The translations under genes and the position numbers were made by a program. Shown one piece after another: positions 6,107 to 13,362 of a stretch of 13,362 bases of DNA (position 1 is the first letter of the stretch; each line of letters opens with the position of its first letter). This DNA is from Bacteroidota bacterium (GTDB lineage Bacteria; Bacteroidota; Bacteroidia; NORP154). The notes beneath the pieces were generated by a model that was not told the DNA's origin, ran no database searches, and worked only from the letters and a program-made list of their open reading frames with translations. The stretch covers positions 1 through 13,362 of the forward strand of contig NVRZ01000061.1 in NCBI GenBank assembly GCA_002401055.1. Direction: 5' to 3'.

Positions 6107-9100
6107 ATGAGAAAATCAATACTATGCCTTGTCATCCTTTTTATATTCTCCTTCTCAACCAAAGCACAATTGGCCGGTACCTATACGGTTGGCTCAGGTG
6201 GTGATTTTACAACTTGGACTGAGGCAATCGATTCACTTGTTTCATTAGGCGTTTCGGCCCCTGTAGTAATGAACGTCTTTGACGGCAATTATCTGGAGCA
6301 ATTAACCATTCCGGCGATCACCGGCGCAAGTGCCACGAATACGATCACCTTTCAATCAGGCACTCAAGATTCACTGGCTGTGTTGTTGTTCTTTGGATCC
6401 ACTCAAACGAACAATTTTGTTGTAAAACTCAATGGCGCAGATTATATAATTTTTAATCAAATTACTATAGCCACAACGGGTACATCTTACTCACGTGTCG
6501 TTTATTTCCTTGCTGGTGCTAGCAACAATACGATTACCAATTCAGTATTGGTAGGCGCCGGGAACAACCCAACAAGCACAAATAATGCTGTGGTATACAG
6601 TTACAATACGCAGGATGAGAATAATACTTTTCAAAACAATGTGTTTACCAATGGAAGCTATGGTATTTATCTTAGGGGTGCGAGCACATCAGTATTATCT
6701 GTAGGGAATGTAGTTCAAAACAATCAGTTCGTAGACAATTATTATTATAGTATTTGGATGGCACACCAGAGTGCATCTGTGATTGCTGAAAATAGTGTCA
6801 CGATGAATAACTCGGCCTCAACTGCTTATGGAATTTATACTTCGTACATCGATAATTCCTTGCTGATACAGAAAAACACGGTTACATTGACTGGAGGCGG
6901 CTACGGAATATACATGTTCAATTGCGATGGAAATTTCGTTCAGAAAGGAGAGGTTTCTAATAATATGGTTTCTCTTGGTGGAACCGGCACGTCATACGGT
7001 ATATACTCAAATGGAAGCAGCTACCAGAATATCTGGCATAACAGTACAAGGGTACTTGGTAATACAAGTAGTGGTAGAGCCTTTTCTGCTGCAAGTGGCG
7101 GTAACCTGGACGTAAGAAATAATTCTTTTAGAAATTCAGCTTGGGGATTTGCATATTATACCAACAGCACAACAAATATAGCGGTCTCTGATAACAACAA
7201 CTTGTTTGGTACTGGAAACTACCTGGCCTACTGGAATGCAAACTATGAAGATCTTCCAGCGCTTCAGGCTGGAAGTGGAAAAGATGCCAACTCCGTCTCG
7301 GTTAATCCTAATTACTTTTCTGTGACAGATTTACATACGAATGTCAATACAATGGAGAGTATGGGAGATGGTACAGTTGGACTAAGCACCGACATAGATG
7401 GAGACACCAGGTCAGGATCGCCAGATATTGGCGCAGACGAATTTACTGGAGTTGGAACGCCATTGACAGGGGTTTATACAGTTGGAGGAACAACGCCTGA
7501 TTTCGCAACTGTTTCGGATGCGGTTGACTCTATGAACATAGTGGGGATTTCGGCAGCAGTTACTTTTGATATACGCGACGGTAGCTATAACGAACAATTT
7601 CAGGTTTATCCGATTACAGGATCCAGCAACACAAGTAGGGTAATATTCCAATCAGAAAACAGAGACTCATCTCTGGTTGACATTAGCTTTGCTGCGAGTT
7701 CTAGTGCATATGTTTTCAGACTTAGAGCTGCAGATTATGTGACTATACGCGACCTAACAATCTCTGCTACCGGAACAAGTAATGGTGTGGCTATTAGATT
7801 GTCTGGCAACCCAAAGTGGGACAGTATTTACAATTGTGAATTGGTTGGAAATACGAGTGTATCAAGCGACGCAACGGTACTTGGTAATGAATCTTACTTC
7901 AATAATATCTCTATTCAAAACAACTTTTTCTCTAGTGGATATTATGGAATCAGAATGGATTGCGCTGATGCTATTTTGTCCAGTGGTATCAATATCAGCA
8001 ATAATAATTTCTCCGGACAGAGCGAGTATGGAATGTACTTGGAAGACATGAATGCGGCGGTGGTGATGAACAACACTGTTGATGTGGTCGGTCATTCGGG
8101 GTTTACTGGAATTCATTTAAACGACGTAGAGAATGACTTTATATTAACGTTTAATAAAATTACAGCTGCATTAGGTACGGATGGTGGATTGAAAATTGAC
8201 TATTGTAACGGCACAAGTTCAAATAGGGGATTGGTGGCCAATAATATAGTAATAGCAGGGGGAACTGCTGCTGCTTACGGTATCTATACCAGGTATAGCG
8301 ATTATGTAAATGTTTTTCATAATTCAACAAGGATTTCTAGTTCAAGCTTAACATCTGGTTTAGGATATTATAATTTGAATGGAACTTTTATAGATGTGAG
8401 AAACAATATGTTTACCAATTTTGGCGGTGGATATGCTTACTATGCCAACAATGGAACAGCAATCACTTCATCTGATTTTAATAATTTATTTACCACAGGG
8501 AATTTTGTAGGCTACTGGAATGGTGCCGCCCGATCCACTTTGGCTGATTTTCAAAGTGCAAATTCTATGGATGTCAGCTCTATTTCGCTGAACCCCGTTT
8601 TTGTTTCAAGTTCTGACTTACATGTACAAAGTACGTTTGTTAATGATCTGGGAACACCAATTGGAAGTGTAACGTTGGATATTGATGGAGATGCAAGGAG
8701 TGGAACAAATCCGGATATGGGAGCAGATGAATTTACGCCGGATACTTCAGTAACCCCGTTAATTGGAGCTTATACAATTGGTGGTACATCGCCGGATTAT
8801 ATAGACTTTACAGCCGCGGTTGATGACCTGAGTTTAAGGGGAATTGCTGGCGTAGTTACATTTAATGTCAGGCCTGACACTTATACCGAGCATGTTATAG
8901 TATTACCAATATCCGGATCAAGTGCAACCGATACTGTTGTATTTCAATCAGAAAATGGAGATTCTTCTTCCGTGGTGCTGACTTACAATGCTGCTGTTTC
9001 AGGGGATGATTATGTTTTTAGATTGTACGGAGCAAGCTACGTTACCATTCAAAATATGACGTTGATAGCGACTGGCAGTAGTTTCAGTAGGGTTATAAAC

Positions 9101-12100
9101 TTAAATGGATCCGTAACCAATGTCAATATTCTTAACAATATAATTTCCGGAACTCCTAATGCCAGCTCTTCACTTATTCACAGTTTTGATGATAAGATAA
9201 GCGACATTAGAATTCACAATAATTTTCTTAGCGAAGGAGAATGGGGCGTTTATATTAATGGAGATAATAGCTTGCACGTTTCGGGGATAGTTGTTACCAA
9301 TAATATTATCACGAGCTCGAAAACCAATGCAATACGCCTGGAAGATTGTAGTGCTCCAATTGTTATGTGGAATGATTGCAGCAACAGTGGAATAAATTAT
9401 AATGGAATTCTTCTTTCGGACTGTGACAGTAAATTCAAGGTTATTGGAAATAAAGTGGTGAGCAGTGATTATTATACGGGTATTTACATTTATCTATGTA
9501 ATGGCTCTGCACCGTTTAGAGGCGTAGTTGCAAACAACTTTTGTTCTGTTGGTGGAGGAGGTAGTTCATACGGAATTAGATTATATAACTCAAGTTACGT
9601 TGACGTTTGGCATAACAATATTAATGTTACATCAACCAGTACAAGTGGCAGAGCATTCTATCTTGGAAGTGGTGGAACGGATGTGACTGTTAAGAACAAT
9701 AACTTTGTTAATACAGGACCGGGCTACGCTTTCTATGTATCAACAACTACAGCCATAACATCTACAGATTTTAATAACATCTTTGGTGGAGGCACGAACA
9801 TTGGTTATTGGGGTGGTAATACAGCAACCTTCGCTGACTTGCAAACGGCTAGTGGTATGGATGCGAATTCAATAAGTGTAAATCCAGTTTATAATTCGGC
9901 TACCGATCTGCACGTAGGCGCTCTGGCGCTTATGGGTGCGGCTACTCCAGTTGGTATCACAGACGATATTGATGGCCAAGCAAGAGACCTTGTCAATCCC
10001 GATATTGGAGCGGATGAATTCTTTTGCCAGACACCTGTGTTTAATGTAGCAATATCCGATCCTTGCCTGGGTGATAGTACTGCGTACACGGATTTATCAA
10101 CCCTCATAGAATCTGGCTCAACCTGGGATTGGGACTTTAACGGGGACTTAACAACAGATTACACATCGAATACTGGCGGAGAAACAATCAGCTATTTATT
10201 CTTAACAGCTGGAACCCAAACCGGAACTCTAATTGTGTCACAAATTGCTGGATGCGTTGATACATTTATGTTGAGCGCCACGGTGAATACATTTCCTACA
10301 CTTAGCATAACTTCAACTGGAGTTTATTGTGATTCTTCGAATGGAACTGCTACTGTGGTCGCAACTAGCGGAACCGCGCCGTACACATATACATGGTCTT
10401 CTGGATCGACTTCAACTGAGGCTTCAAACCTCGATTTGGGTTTATATACTATAGCAGTTACGGATGTAAACAATTGCACAACGCTTGATACTGTGTCAAT
10501 AGTTGAATCTTTTCAGATCGCGGTTGTAGAAATTAGTCCTTCTACATGCGGAAATACAGATGGTATTGCTACAGTTAGCAGTGTATCAGGAGGTTATCCG
10601 CCTTATGCCTATGCTTGGTCTAGTGGAGATACAACTGATATAGACTCGAACTTGTCCTCAGGGGTTACATATGTAACTGTAATTGATGTAAATGGATGTG
10701 TAGCTTATGCTACGATAGATATCACGGATAGTGATACCGGGCCTAGTATAGGTCTCACCTCACAAACCAATAATCTCTGCGCCGGAGAGCAAAATGGCGT
10801 GATTGATATATTGGTAGTAGGTGGTACGACCCCTTATAGCATCATTTGGTCAAATGGAGAGACATCACAGGACATAGACAGCTTGGGGGAAGGAATATAT
10901 GAGTTAACCGTAACAGATGCCCTAGGCTGCGTCGCTGCTGAGAGTTATACAATCACGGCGCCATATCCAATGGCAAGCACTTCGGTTGTTTCTGATGCAA
11001 CTTGCGGAGTTTCTGATGGAAGTGCTGTTGTTGTAGTTAGTGGAGGAACATTGCCATATAGCTACAACTGGCAGGGCGGAGGTACAGATCAGATAAAGTC
11101 TGGTTTAACCGCAGGTATCTACTCAGTAACTGTAACGGATAACAATGGTTGTACAATTGTGGCCCCAATTATTGTAAACAATGTCGGGGGGCCTGCGCTT
11201 ACACTTCTGTCTACCACCTCGACCGATTGCAATAACTTAACTGCTGGAGCAATTGATATCATTGCTAGCGGAGGTACTTCACCTTACGCCTTCTTGTGGT
11301 CGAATACTGATACAACCGAAGATGTAAGTGGATTAACACTTGGCCAGTACACGGTAACTGTAACGGATGCAGCCTCTTGCGAGGCAGCTATAGTGGTAGA
11401 TATTGAAGATTTAGTACCTGCCGTGCAAGAAATATGCGTGGTAACTGTTGATAGTATTACAGGAAAAAATCTGGTTGTGTGGGAGAAGGATACGACTATT
11501 GGGATTGATTACTTTAACATTTGGAAAGAGGGAACCCAAAGTGGTAATTATCAACTAATTGGTACACGTCCTCTCGACTCCGTTAGCGTGTTTCATGATT
11601 CACTCTCTGATCCAGGATTGAAATCCTGGCGATACAAAATATCGGCTGTTGATTTGTGTGGGCAAGAATCTGATTTAAGCAGTATTCATAAGACCCTTCA
11701 CTTGACGATAAACTTAGCGCTTGGTGGTGGTTACAACTTGATTTGGGATGGCTACAGTGGATTGCCAATTAGTTCATATGTGATTTACAGTGGACCTGCT
11801 CCAGATGTCTTAACGGCCTTGACTGTTGTATCGGGAAATAGTTTTACCTATACTCATTCTTCGCCGCCGGTAGGAACTTCCCATTATATTATTGCTGCTC
11901 AGCATCCTTTCGGTGGCTGTAGTGCCTTCAAAGCTAAAAACTACAATTCATCAAAATCAAACTCTACATCTGTTAATTCTGTGGCTCCACCTGTAACGTT
12001 GTCTATGGCTACAACCTCTACAAATACTAGCGCAGACACATGTGATGGTACGGCAACAGCAAGTGTTTCGGGGGGCACCCCTCCATACACATACGTTTGG

Positions 12101-12496
12101 GGTACGTCGCCTGTGCAAACAAGTTCACTTGCTACTGGACTGTGCGCCAACACTTTCAACGTAACAGTTTTTGACAGCAGTGGAGACAGCATAATTTCTA
12201 CAGCTACGGTAAATCAAAACGTTGGAATTGAAGACAATGATCTGAATAACTTGGTTGAATTATACCCAAATCCAAACCGGGGTACTTTTATTCTAAGTTT
12301 TAAGCAAGAAGTTCAATCTCCTGTTGCGCTATCCATCTATAATATTAAAGGGGAGTTGATATACAAGCGCATATCCTCAAAAGGAACTGGCTATACAAAT
12401 CAGGTTATAGATATATCCAACCACAGTGCTGGGATATACTATCTCAGGATTGTAACAGAGAAGGGTATTGTCCACAAAAAGGTAATAATCGAGTAG
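6107..12496 (+). CDS. Giant secreted triple beta-helix / SprB-repeat protein with T9SS sorting domain
   Basis: This 2129-residue protein is predicted to be exported by Sec and then T9SS. Residues 1-20 form a signal peptide (MRKSILCLVILFIFSFSTKA, then QLAG). Three tandem domains at 24-446, 455-876 and 887-1305 each begin G-x-YT-x-G...DF/DY, continue with Asn/Gly-rich PbH1-type coils (NN-F, YGIY, HN), and close with DIDG...PDIGADEF-like motifs; these are right-handed parallel beta-helices of the pectin-lyase fold. A PKD-like domain (WDWDFNGD, about 1306-1400) follows. Five SprB-like repeats have their first cysteines at 1408, 1481, 1558, 1633 and 1708. Two Fn3-like domains (1774-1957), a variant SprB-like unit (C1979) and a sorting domain (about 2050-2129; ELYPNPNRGTF, ending VHKKVIIE) complete it. 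No catalytic polysaccharide-lyase residues could be assigned, so a glycan-binding adhesin or an enzyme are both possible. The ATG follows an A/T-rich leader. Confidence 0.9.
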   Translation: MRKSILCLVILFIFSFSTKAQLAGTYTVGSGGDFTTWTEAIDSLVSLGVSAPVVMNVFDGNYLEQLTIPAITGASATNTITFQSGTQDSLAVLLFFGSTQTNNFVVKLNGADYIIFNQITIATTGTSYSRVVYFLAGASNNTITNSVLVGAGNNPTSTNNAVVYSYNTQDENNTFQNNVFTNGSYGIYLRGASTSVLSVGNVVQNNQFVDNYYYSIWMAHQSASVIAENSVTMNNSASTAYGIYTSYIDNSLLIQKNTVTLTGGGYGIYMFNCDGNFVQKGEVSNNMVSLGGTGTSYGIYSNGSSYQNIWHNSTRVLGNTSSGRAFSAASGGNLDVRNNSFRNSAWGFAYYTNSTTNIAVSDNNNLFGTGNYLAYWNANYEDLPALQAGSGKDANSVSVNPNYFSVTDLHTNVNTMESMGDGTVGLSTDIDGDTRSGSPDIGADEFTGVGTPLTGVYTVGGTTPDFATVSDAVDSMNIVGISAAVTFDIRDGSYNEQFQVYPITGSSNTSRVIFQSENRDSSLVDISFAASSSAYVFRLRAADYVTIRDLTISATGTSNGVAIRLSGNPKWDSIYNCELVGNTSVSSDATVLGNESYFNNISIQNNFFSSGYYGIRMDCADAILSSGINISNNNFSGQSEYGMYLEDMNAAVVMNNTVDVVGHSGFTGIHLNDVENDFILTFNKITAALGTDGGLKIDYCNGTSSNRGLVANNIVIAGGTAAAYGIYTRYSDYVNVFHNSTRISSSSLTSGLGYYNLNGTFIDVRNNMFTNFGGGYAYYANNGTAITSSDFNNLFTTGNFVGYWNGAARSTLADFQSANSMDVSSISLNPVFVSSSDLHVQSTFVNDLGTPIGSVTLDIDGDARSGTNPDMGADEFTPDTSVTPLIGAYTIGGTSPDYIDFTAAVDDLSLRGIAGVVTFNVRPDTYTEHVIVLPISGSSATDTVVFQSENGDSSSVVLTYNAAVSGDDYVFRLYGASYVTIQNMTLIATGSSFSRVINLNGSVTNVNILNNIISGTPNASSSLIHSFDDKISDIRIHNNFLSEGEWGVYINGDNSLHVSGIVVTNNIITSSKTNAIRLEDCSAPIVMWNDCSNSGINYNGILLSDCDSKFKVIGNKVVSSDYYTGIYIYLCNGSAPFRGVVANNFCSVGGGGSSYGIRLYNSSYVDVWHNNINVTSTSTSGRAFYLGSGGTDVTVKNNNFVNTGPGYAFYVSTTTAITSTDFNNIFGGGTNIGYWGGNTATFADLQTASGMDANSISVNPVYNSATDLHVGALALMGAATPVGITDDIDGQARDLVNPDIGADEFFCQTPVFNVAISDPCLGDSTAYTDLSTLIESGSTWDWDFNGDLTTDYTSNTGGETISYLFLTAGTQTGTLIVSQIAGCVDTFMLSATVNTFPTLSITSTGVYCDSSNGTATVVATSGTAPYTYTWSSGSTSTEASNLDLGLYTIAVTDVNNCTTLDTVSIVESFQIAVVEISPSTCGNTDGIATVSSVSGGYPPYAYAWSSGDTTDIDSNLSSGVTYVTVIDVNGCVAYATIDITDSDTGPSIGLTSQTNNLCAGEQNGVIDILVVGGTTPYSIIWSNGETSQDIDSLGEGIYELTVTDALGCVAAESYTITAPYPMASTSVVSDATCGVSDGSAVVVVSGGTLPYSYNWQGGGTDQIKSGLTAGIYSVTVTDNNGCTIVAPIIVNNVGGPALTLLSTTSTDCNNLTAGAIDIIASGGTSPYAFLWSNTDTTEDVSGLTLGQYTVTVTDAASCEAAIVVDIEDLVPAVQEICVVTVDSITGKNLVVWEKDTTIGIDYFNIWKEGTQSGNYQLIGTRPLDSVSVFHDSLSDPGLKSWRYKISAVDLCGQESDLSSIHKTLHLTINLALGGGYNLIWDGYSGLPISSYVIYSGPAPDVLTALTVVSGNSFTYTHSSPPVGTSHYIIAAQHPFGGCSAFKAKNYNSSKSNSTSVNSVAPPVTLSMATTSTNTSADTCDGTATASVSGGTPPYTYVWGTSPVQTSSLATGLCANTFNVTVFDSSGDSIISTATVNQNVGIEDNDLNNLVELYPNPNRGTFILSFKQEVQSPVALSIYNIKGELIYKRISSKGTGYTNQVIDISNHSAGIYYLRIVTEKGIVHKKVIIE
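6176..7444 (+). repeat. Beta-helix domain unit 1 of 3
   Basis: Residues 24-446 (423 residues). It opens GTYTVGSGGDFTTW, contains VRNNSFRN and DNNNLFGTGN, and closes DIDGDTRSGSPDIGADEF. It is the most diverged of the three copies around the central coils: it has SNTNIAV-like text where copies 2 and 3 both have AITS-x-DFNN. Confidence 0.75.
7469..8734 (+). repeat. Beta-helix domain unit 2 of 3
   Basis: Residues 455-876 (422 residues). It opens GVYTVGGTTPDFATV and carries YGIYTRYSDYVNVFHNSTRI, DVRNNMFTN and AITSSDFNNLF. It closes DIDGDARSGTNPDMGADEF. It has the same length and order of landmarks as units 1 and 3, showing intragenic duplication. Confidence 0.75.
8765..10021 (+). repeat. Beta-helix domain unit 3 of 3
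   Basis: Residues 887-1305 (419 residues). It opens GAYTIGGTSPDYIDF and carries YGIRLYNSSYVDVWHNNINV, VKNNNFVN and AITSTDFNNIF. It closes DIDGQARDLVNPDIGADEF. The unit shares the AITS-x-DFNN and IGGTSPDY/VGGTTPDF features with unit 2, so these two look like the more recent duplication. Confidence 0.75.
10328..11420 (+). repeat. Five SprB-like repeats of the beta-helix protein
   Basis: The units begin at the cysteine codons at 10328, 10547, 10778, 11003 and 11228, with spacing of 73, 77, 75 and 75 residues. The common pattern is C...G-x-A/I-x-V...GG-x-x-P-Y-x-Y/I-x-W...G-x-Y-x-V-x-V-x-D-x-x-x-C. Representative segments are GGTLPYSYNW and VTVTDNNGC. The regular 75-residue spacing with a paired cysteine near each end suggests a rigid stalk of disulfide-locked Ig-like units. 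Confidence 0.75.
11426..12493 (+). other. Shared C-terminal cassette, copy 2 (Fn3-Fn3-variant SprB-T9SS sorting domain)
   Basis: Residues 1774-2129 correspond to residues 789-1143 of the propeller protein with almost the same length. Examples are QEICVVTVDS versus QEICIVTVDS, DLCGQESDLS versus DACGNESALS, and FKAKNYNSSKSNSTSV versus NKAKSYNSSKSNTTAV. It ends in a T9SS type A sorting domain with GIYYLRIVTEKGIVHKKVII. The beta-strand pattern and lengths support two Fn3-like folds, but this was judged by eye. Confidence 0.75.
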
Positions 12497-12552
12497 TTTC
12501 AAACCATCATTTTAAGTTGGCTTTATTACTGATTATAGAGCAGGGCACTTGA

Positions 12553-12584
12553 TTGAGGGAAGAAGGGAGTTTTTGTTAATTTTG
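12553..12584 (+). promoter_or_regulatory. Bacteroidota-type promoter TTG-N21-TAATTTTG
   Basis: TAATTTTG at 12577-12584 is an exact TAnnTTTG box, and TTG at 12553-12555 lies 21 bases upstream, a good -33 spacing. Transcription would start near 12588-12592. This gives a leader of about 75 bases to the TTG start at 12666, or about 28 bases to the alternative TTG at 12618. It is the best promoter candidate in the window. Confidence 0.6.
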
Positions 12585-12665
12585 CATCCCGTCTATTCAA
12601 CTTAATCTATTCGACAGTTGCAGTACTTCACGACCACTCTTACTAATCTAATTACTAGAGCTCAT

Positions 12666-13362
12666 TTGTTGATAAGGTCATTTGCTGTTTTATCAGTTAT
12701 ATGTTTTATGGTTGCGTATGCTTACGCGCAGCCGAGTACAAAAACAAAGGTTGAAACCAGACTGAACAAGATAGGAATGGAGAAAGGGTACCTCCCGGTA
12801 ACCAATTATTCTCCACTCGAGTACGGAGCCATGCCACAAAACTGGGCCATCGTTCAGGATCATAGAGGCGTTATGTATATCGCCAATAATGAAGGTATCC
12901 TGGAATATGATGGTAAGAAGTGGAGGCAAATTGTATTGCCAGATGATCCGAATATCCGATCTCTATCGATCAGTGAGGAAGGTACGATTTATGTTGGCGC
13001 CCAGAGTGATTTTGGCTATTTGGCACCTGACTCTACTGGTGAGTTGGTATATTTTTCGCTCCTAAAATACCTTGCCAAGAAAGATCATGATTTTTTCGAT
13101 GTGTGGACGAATTATGTTACAGCTGATGGCGTGTATTTTCAATCACTTAATAAAATATTCTTGTGGACAGGTGATACAATAAAGGTGTGGAATAGTAAAA
13201 CCGAGCCTGGTGTCAGATTTCATCTGATGTTTTACGTTGATAGCACCATATACGTTCAGCAGGATGGTGTTGGCTTAATGAAAATTGTTGATGAGCAATT
13301 GGTGGTAATACAAGGCGGGGAGCTATTCAAGGAGCAAAAAATTTACTTTATGATCGAGTACG
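12666..13362 (+). CDS. Sensor-propeller (two-component regulator propeller-like) protein, N-terminal part (runs off the right edge)
   Basis: About 232 residues are visible. From the TTG at 12666 the product starts (M)LIRSFAVLSVICFMVAYAYAQ, a good signal peptide with an AYAQ cleavage region. The frame stays open back to a stop at 12603 but holds no ATG before 12708; that ATG would cut off most of the signal peptide, so a TTG start (12666, or 12669 or 12618) is preferred. The mature part has QNWAIVQDHRGVMYIANNEG, EYDGKKWRQI, SLSISEEGTIYVGAQSDFGY and similar segments. These resemble the Reg_prop blades at the N terminus of Bacteroidota sensor proteins that carry a YYY domain followed by a histidine kinase, HTH or phosphatase output. 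The output domain lies outside the window. The protein is probably periplasmic and membrane-anchored; its ligand is unknown. Confidence 0.75.
   Translation, partial: MLIRSFAVLSVICFMVAYAYAQPSTKTKVETRLNKIGMEKGYLPVTNYSPLEYGAMPQNWAIVQDHRGVMYIANNEGILEYDGKKWRQIVLPDDPNIRSLSISEEGTIYVGAQSDFGYLAPDSTGELVYFSLLKYLAKKDHDFFDVWTNYVTADGVYFQSLNKIFLWTGDTIKVWNSKTEPGVRFHLMFYVDSTIYVQQDGVGLMKIVDEQLVVIQGGELFKEQKIYFMIEY

Noticed and set aside
1850..12150. Regularly spaced repeats considered as CRISPR-like or satellite DNA
   Set aside because: The repeats are protein-domain repeats in open frames (SBBP, beta-helix, SprB), diverged at the DNA level, with no short identical repeat-spacer structure.
12497..12552. Intrinsic terminator after the beta-helix gene
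   Set aside because: No inverted repeat followed by a T-run could be found by eye.

Overview
The window looks like chromosomal DNA from a member of the Bacteroidota, most likely an aquatic or marine Flavobacteriales relative. The reasons are two very long secreted proteins ending in a type IX secretion system (T9SS) type A sorting domain, SprB-type repeats, AT-rich leaders with poor Shine-Dalgarno sequences, at least two promoter-like boxes of the Bacteroidota TAnnTTTG type, and an hpt-adk-obgE purine/GTPase cluster. The genus cannot be fixed from the sequence.

Layout. Positions 1-1254 (minus strand) hold a compact housekeeping operon transcribed leftward: hpt (hypoxanthine phosphoribosyltransferase), adk (short-LID adenylate kinase) and the first 41 codons of obgE, with gaps of 9 and 5 bases. 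Positions 1255-1774 form a mostly non-coding divergent region. It contains a perfect 7-bp inverted repeat and two possible tiny overlapping ORFs, the second encoding a small protein with a C-terminal membrane segment. Positions 1775-5206 (plus) encode a 1143-residue secreted protein: signal peptide, seven SBBP/WAK-type beta-propeller units, SprB-like repeats, two fibronectin-III-like domains, a variant SprB-like repeat and a T9SS sorting domain. The 262-bp gap that follows holds a long imperfect hairpin and then a promoter-like box for purE (5469-5978, class I N5-CAIR mutase). Positions 6107-12496 (plus) encode a 2129-residue secreted protein: signal peptide, three tandem right-handed beta-helix domains of about 420 residues each, a PKD-like domain, five SprB-like repeats, and a C-terminal region matching that of the first giant protein. 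After a 170-bp gap with a promoter-like TTG-N21-TAATTTTG, a third secreted or periplasmic protein begins at a TTG codon and runs off the window. It resembles the N-terminal sensor propeller of Bacteroidota 'two-component regulator propeller / triple-tyrosine' proteins.

How they fit together. The small genes are purine metabolism (de novo: purE; salvage: hpt; nucleotide balance: adk) and ribosome-associated GTPase functions. The two giant genes look like surface adhesins or cell-surface stalk proteins. They have different heads (beta-propeller versus triple beta-helix) on the same C-terminal part of about 355 residues (Fn3-Fn3-variant SprB-sorting domain). That head-swap architecture, the triplicated beta-helix and the repeated acidic DFDPD loops of the propeller are the most interesting points. 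No mobile element, CRISPR array, tRNA or rRNA was recognised.
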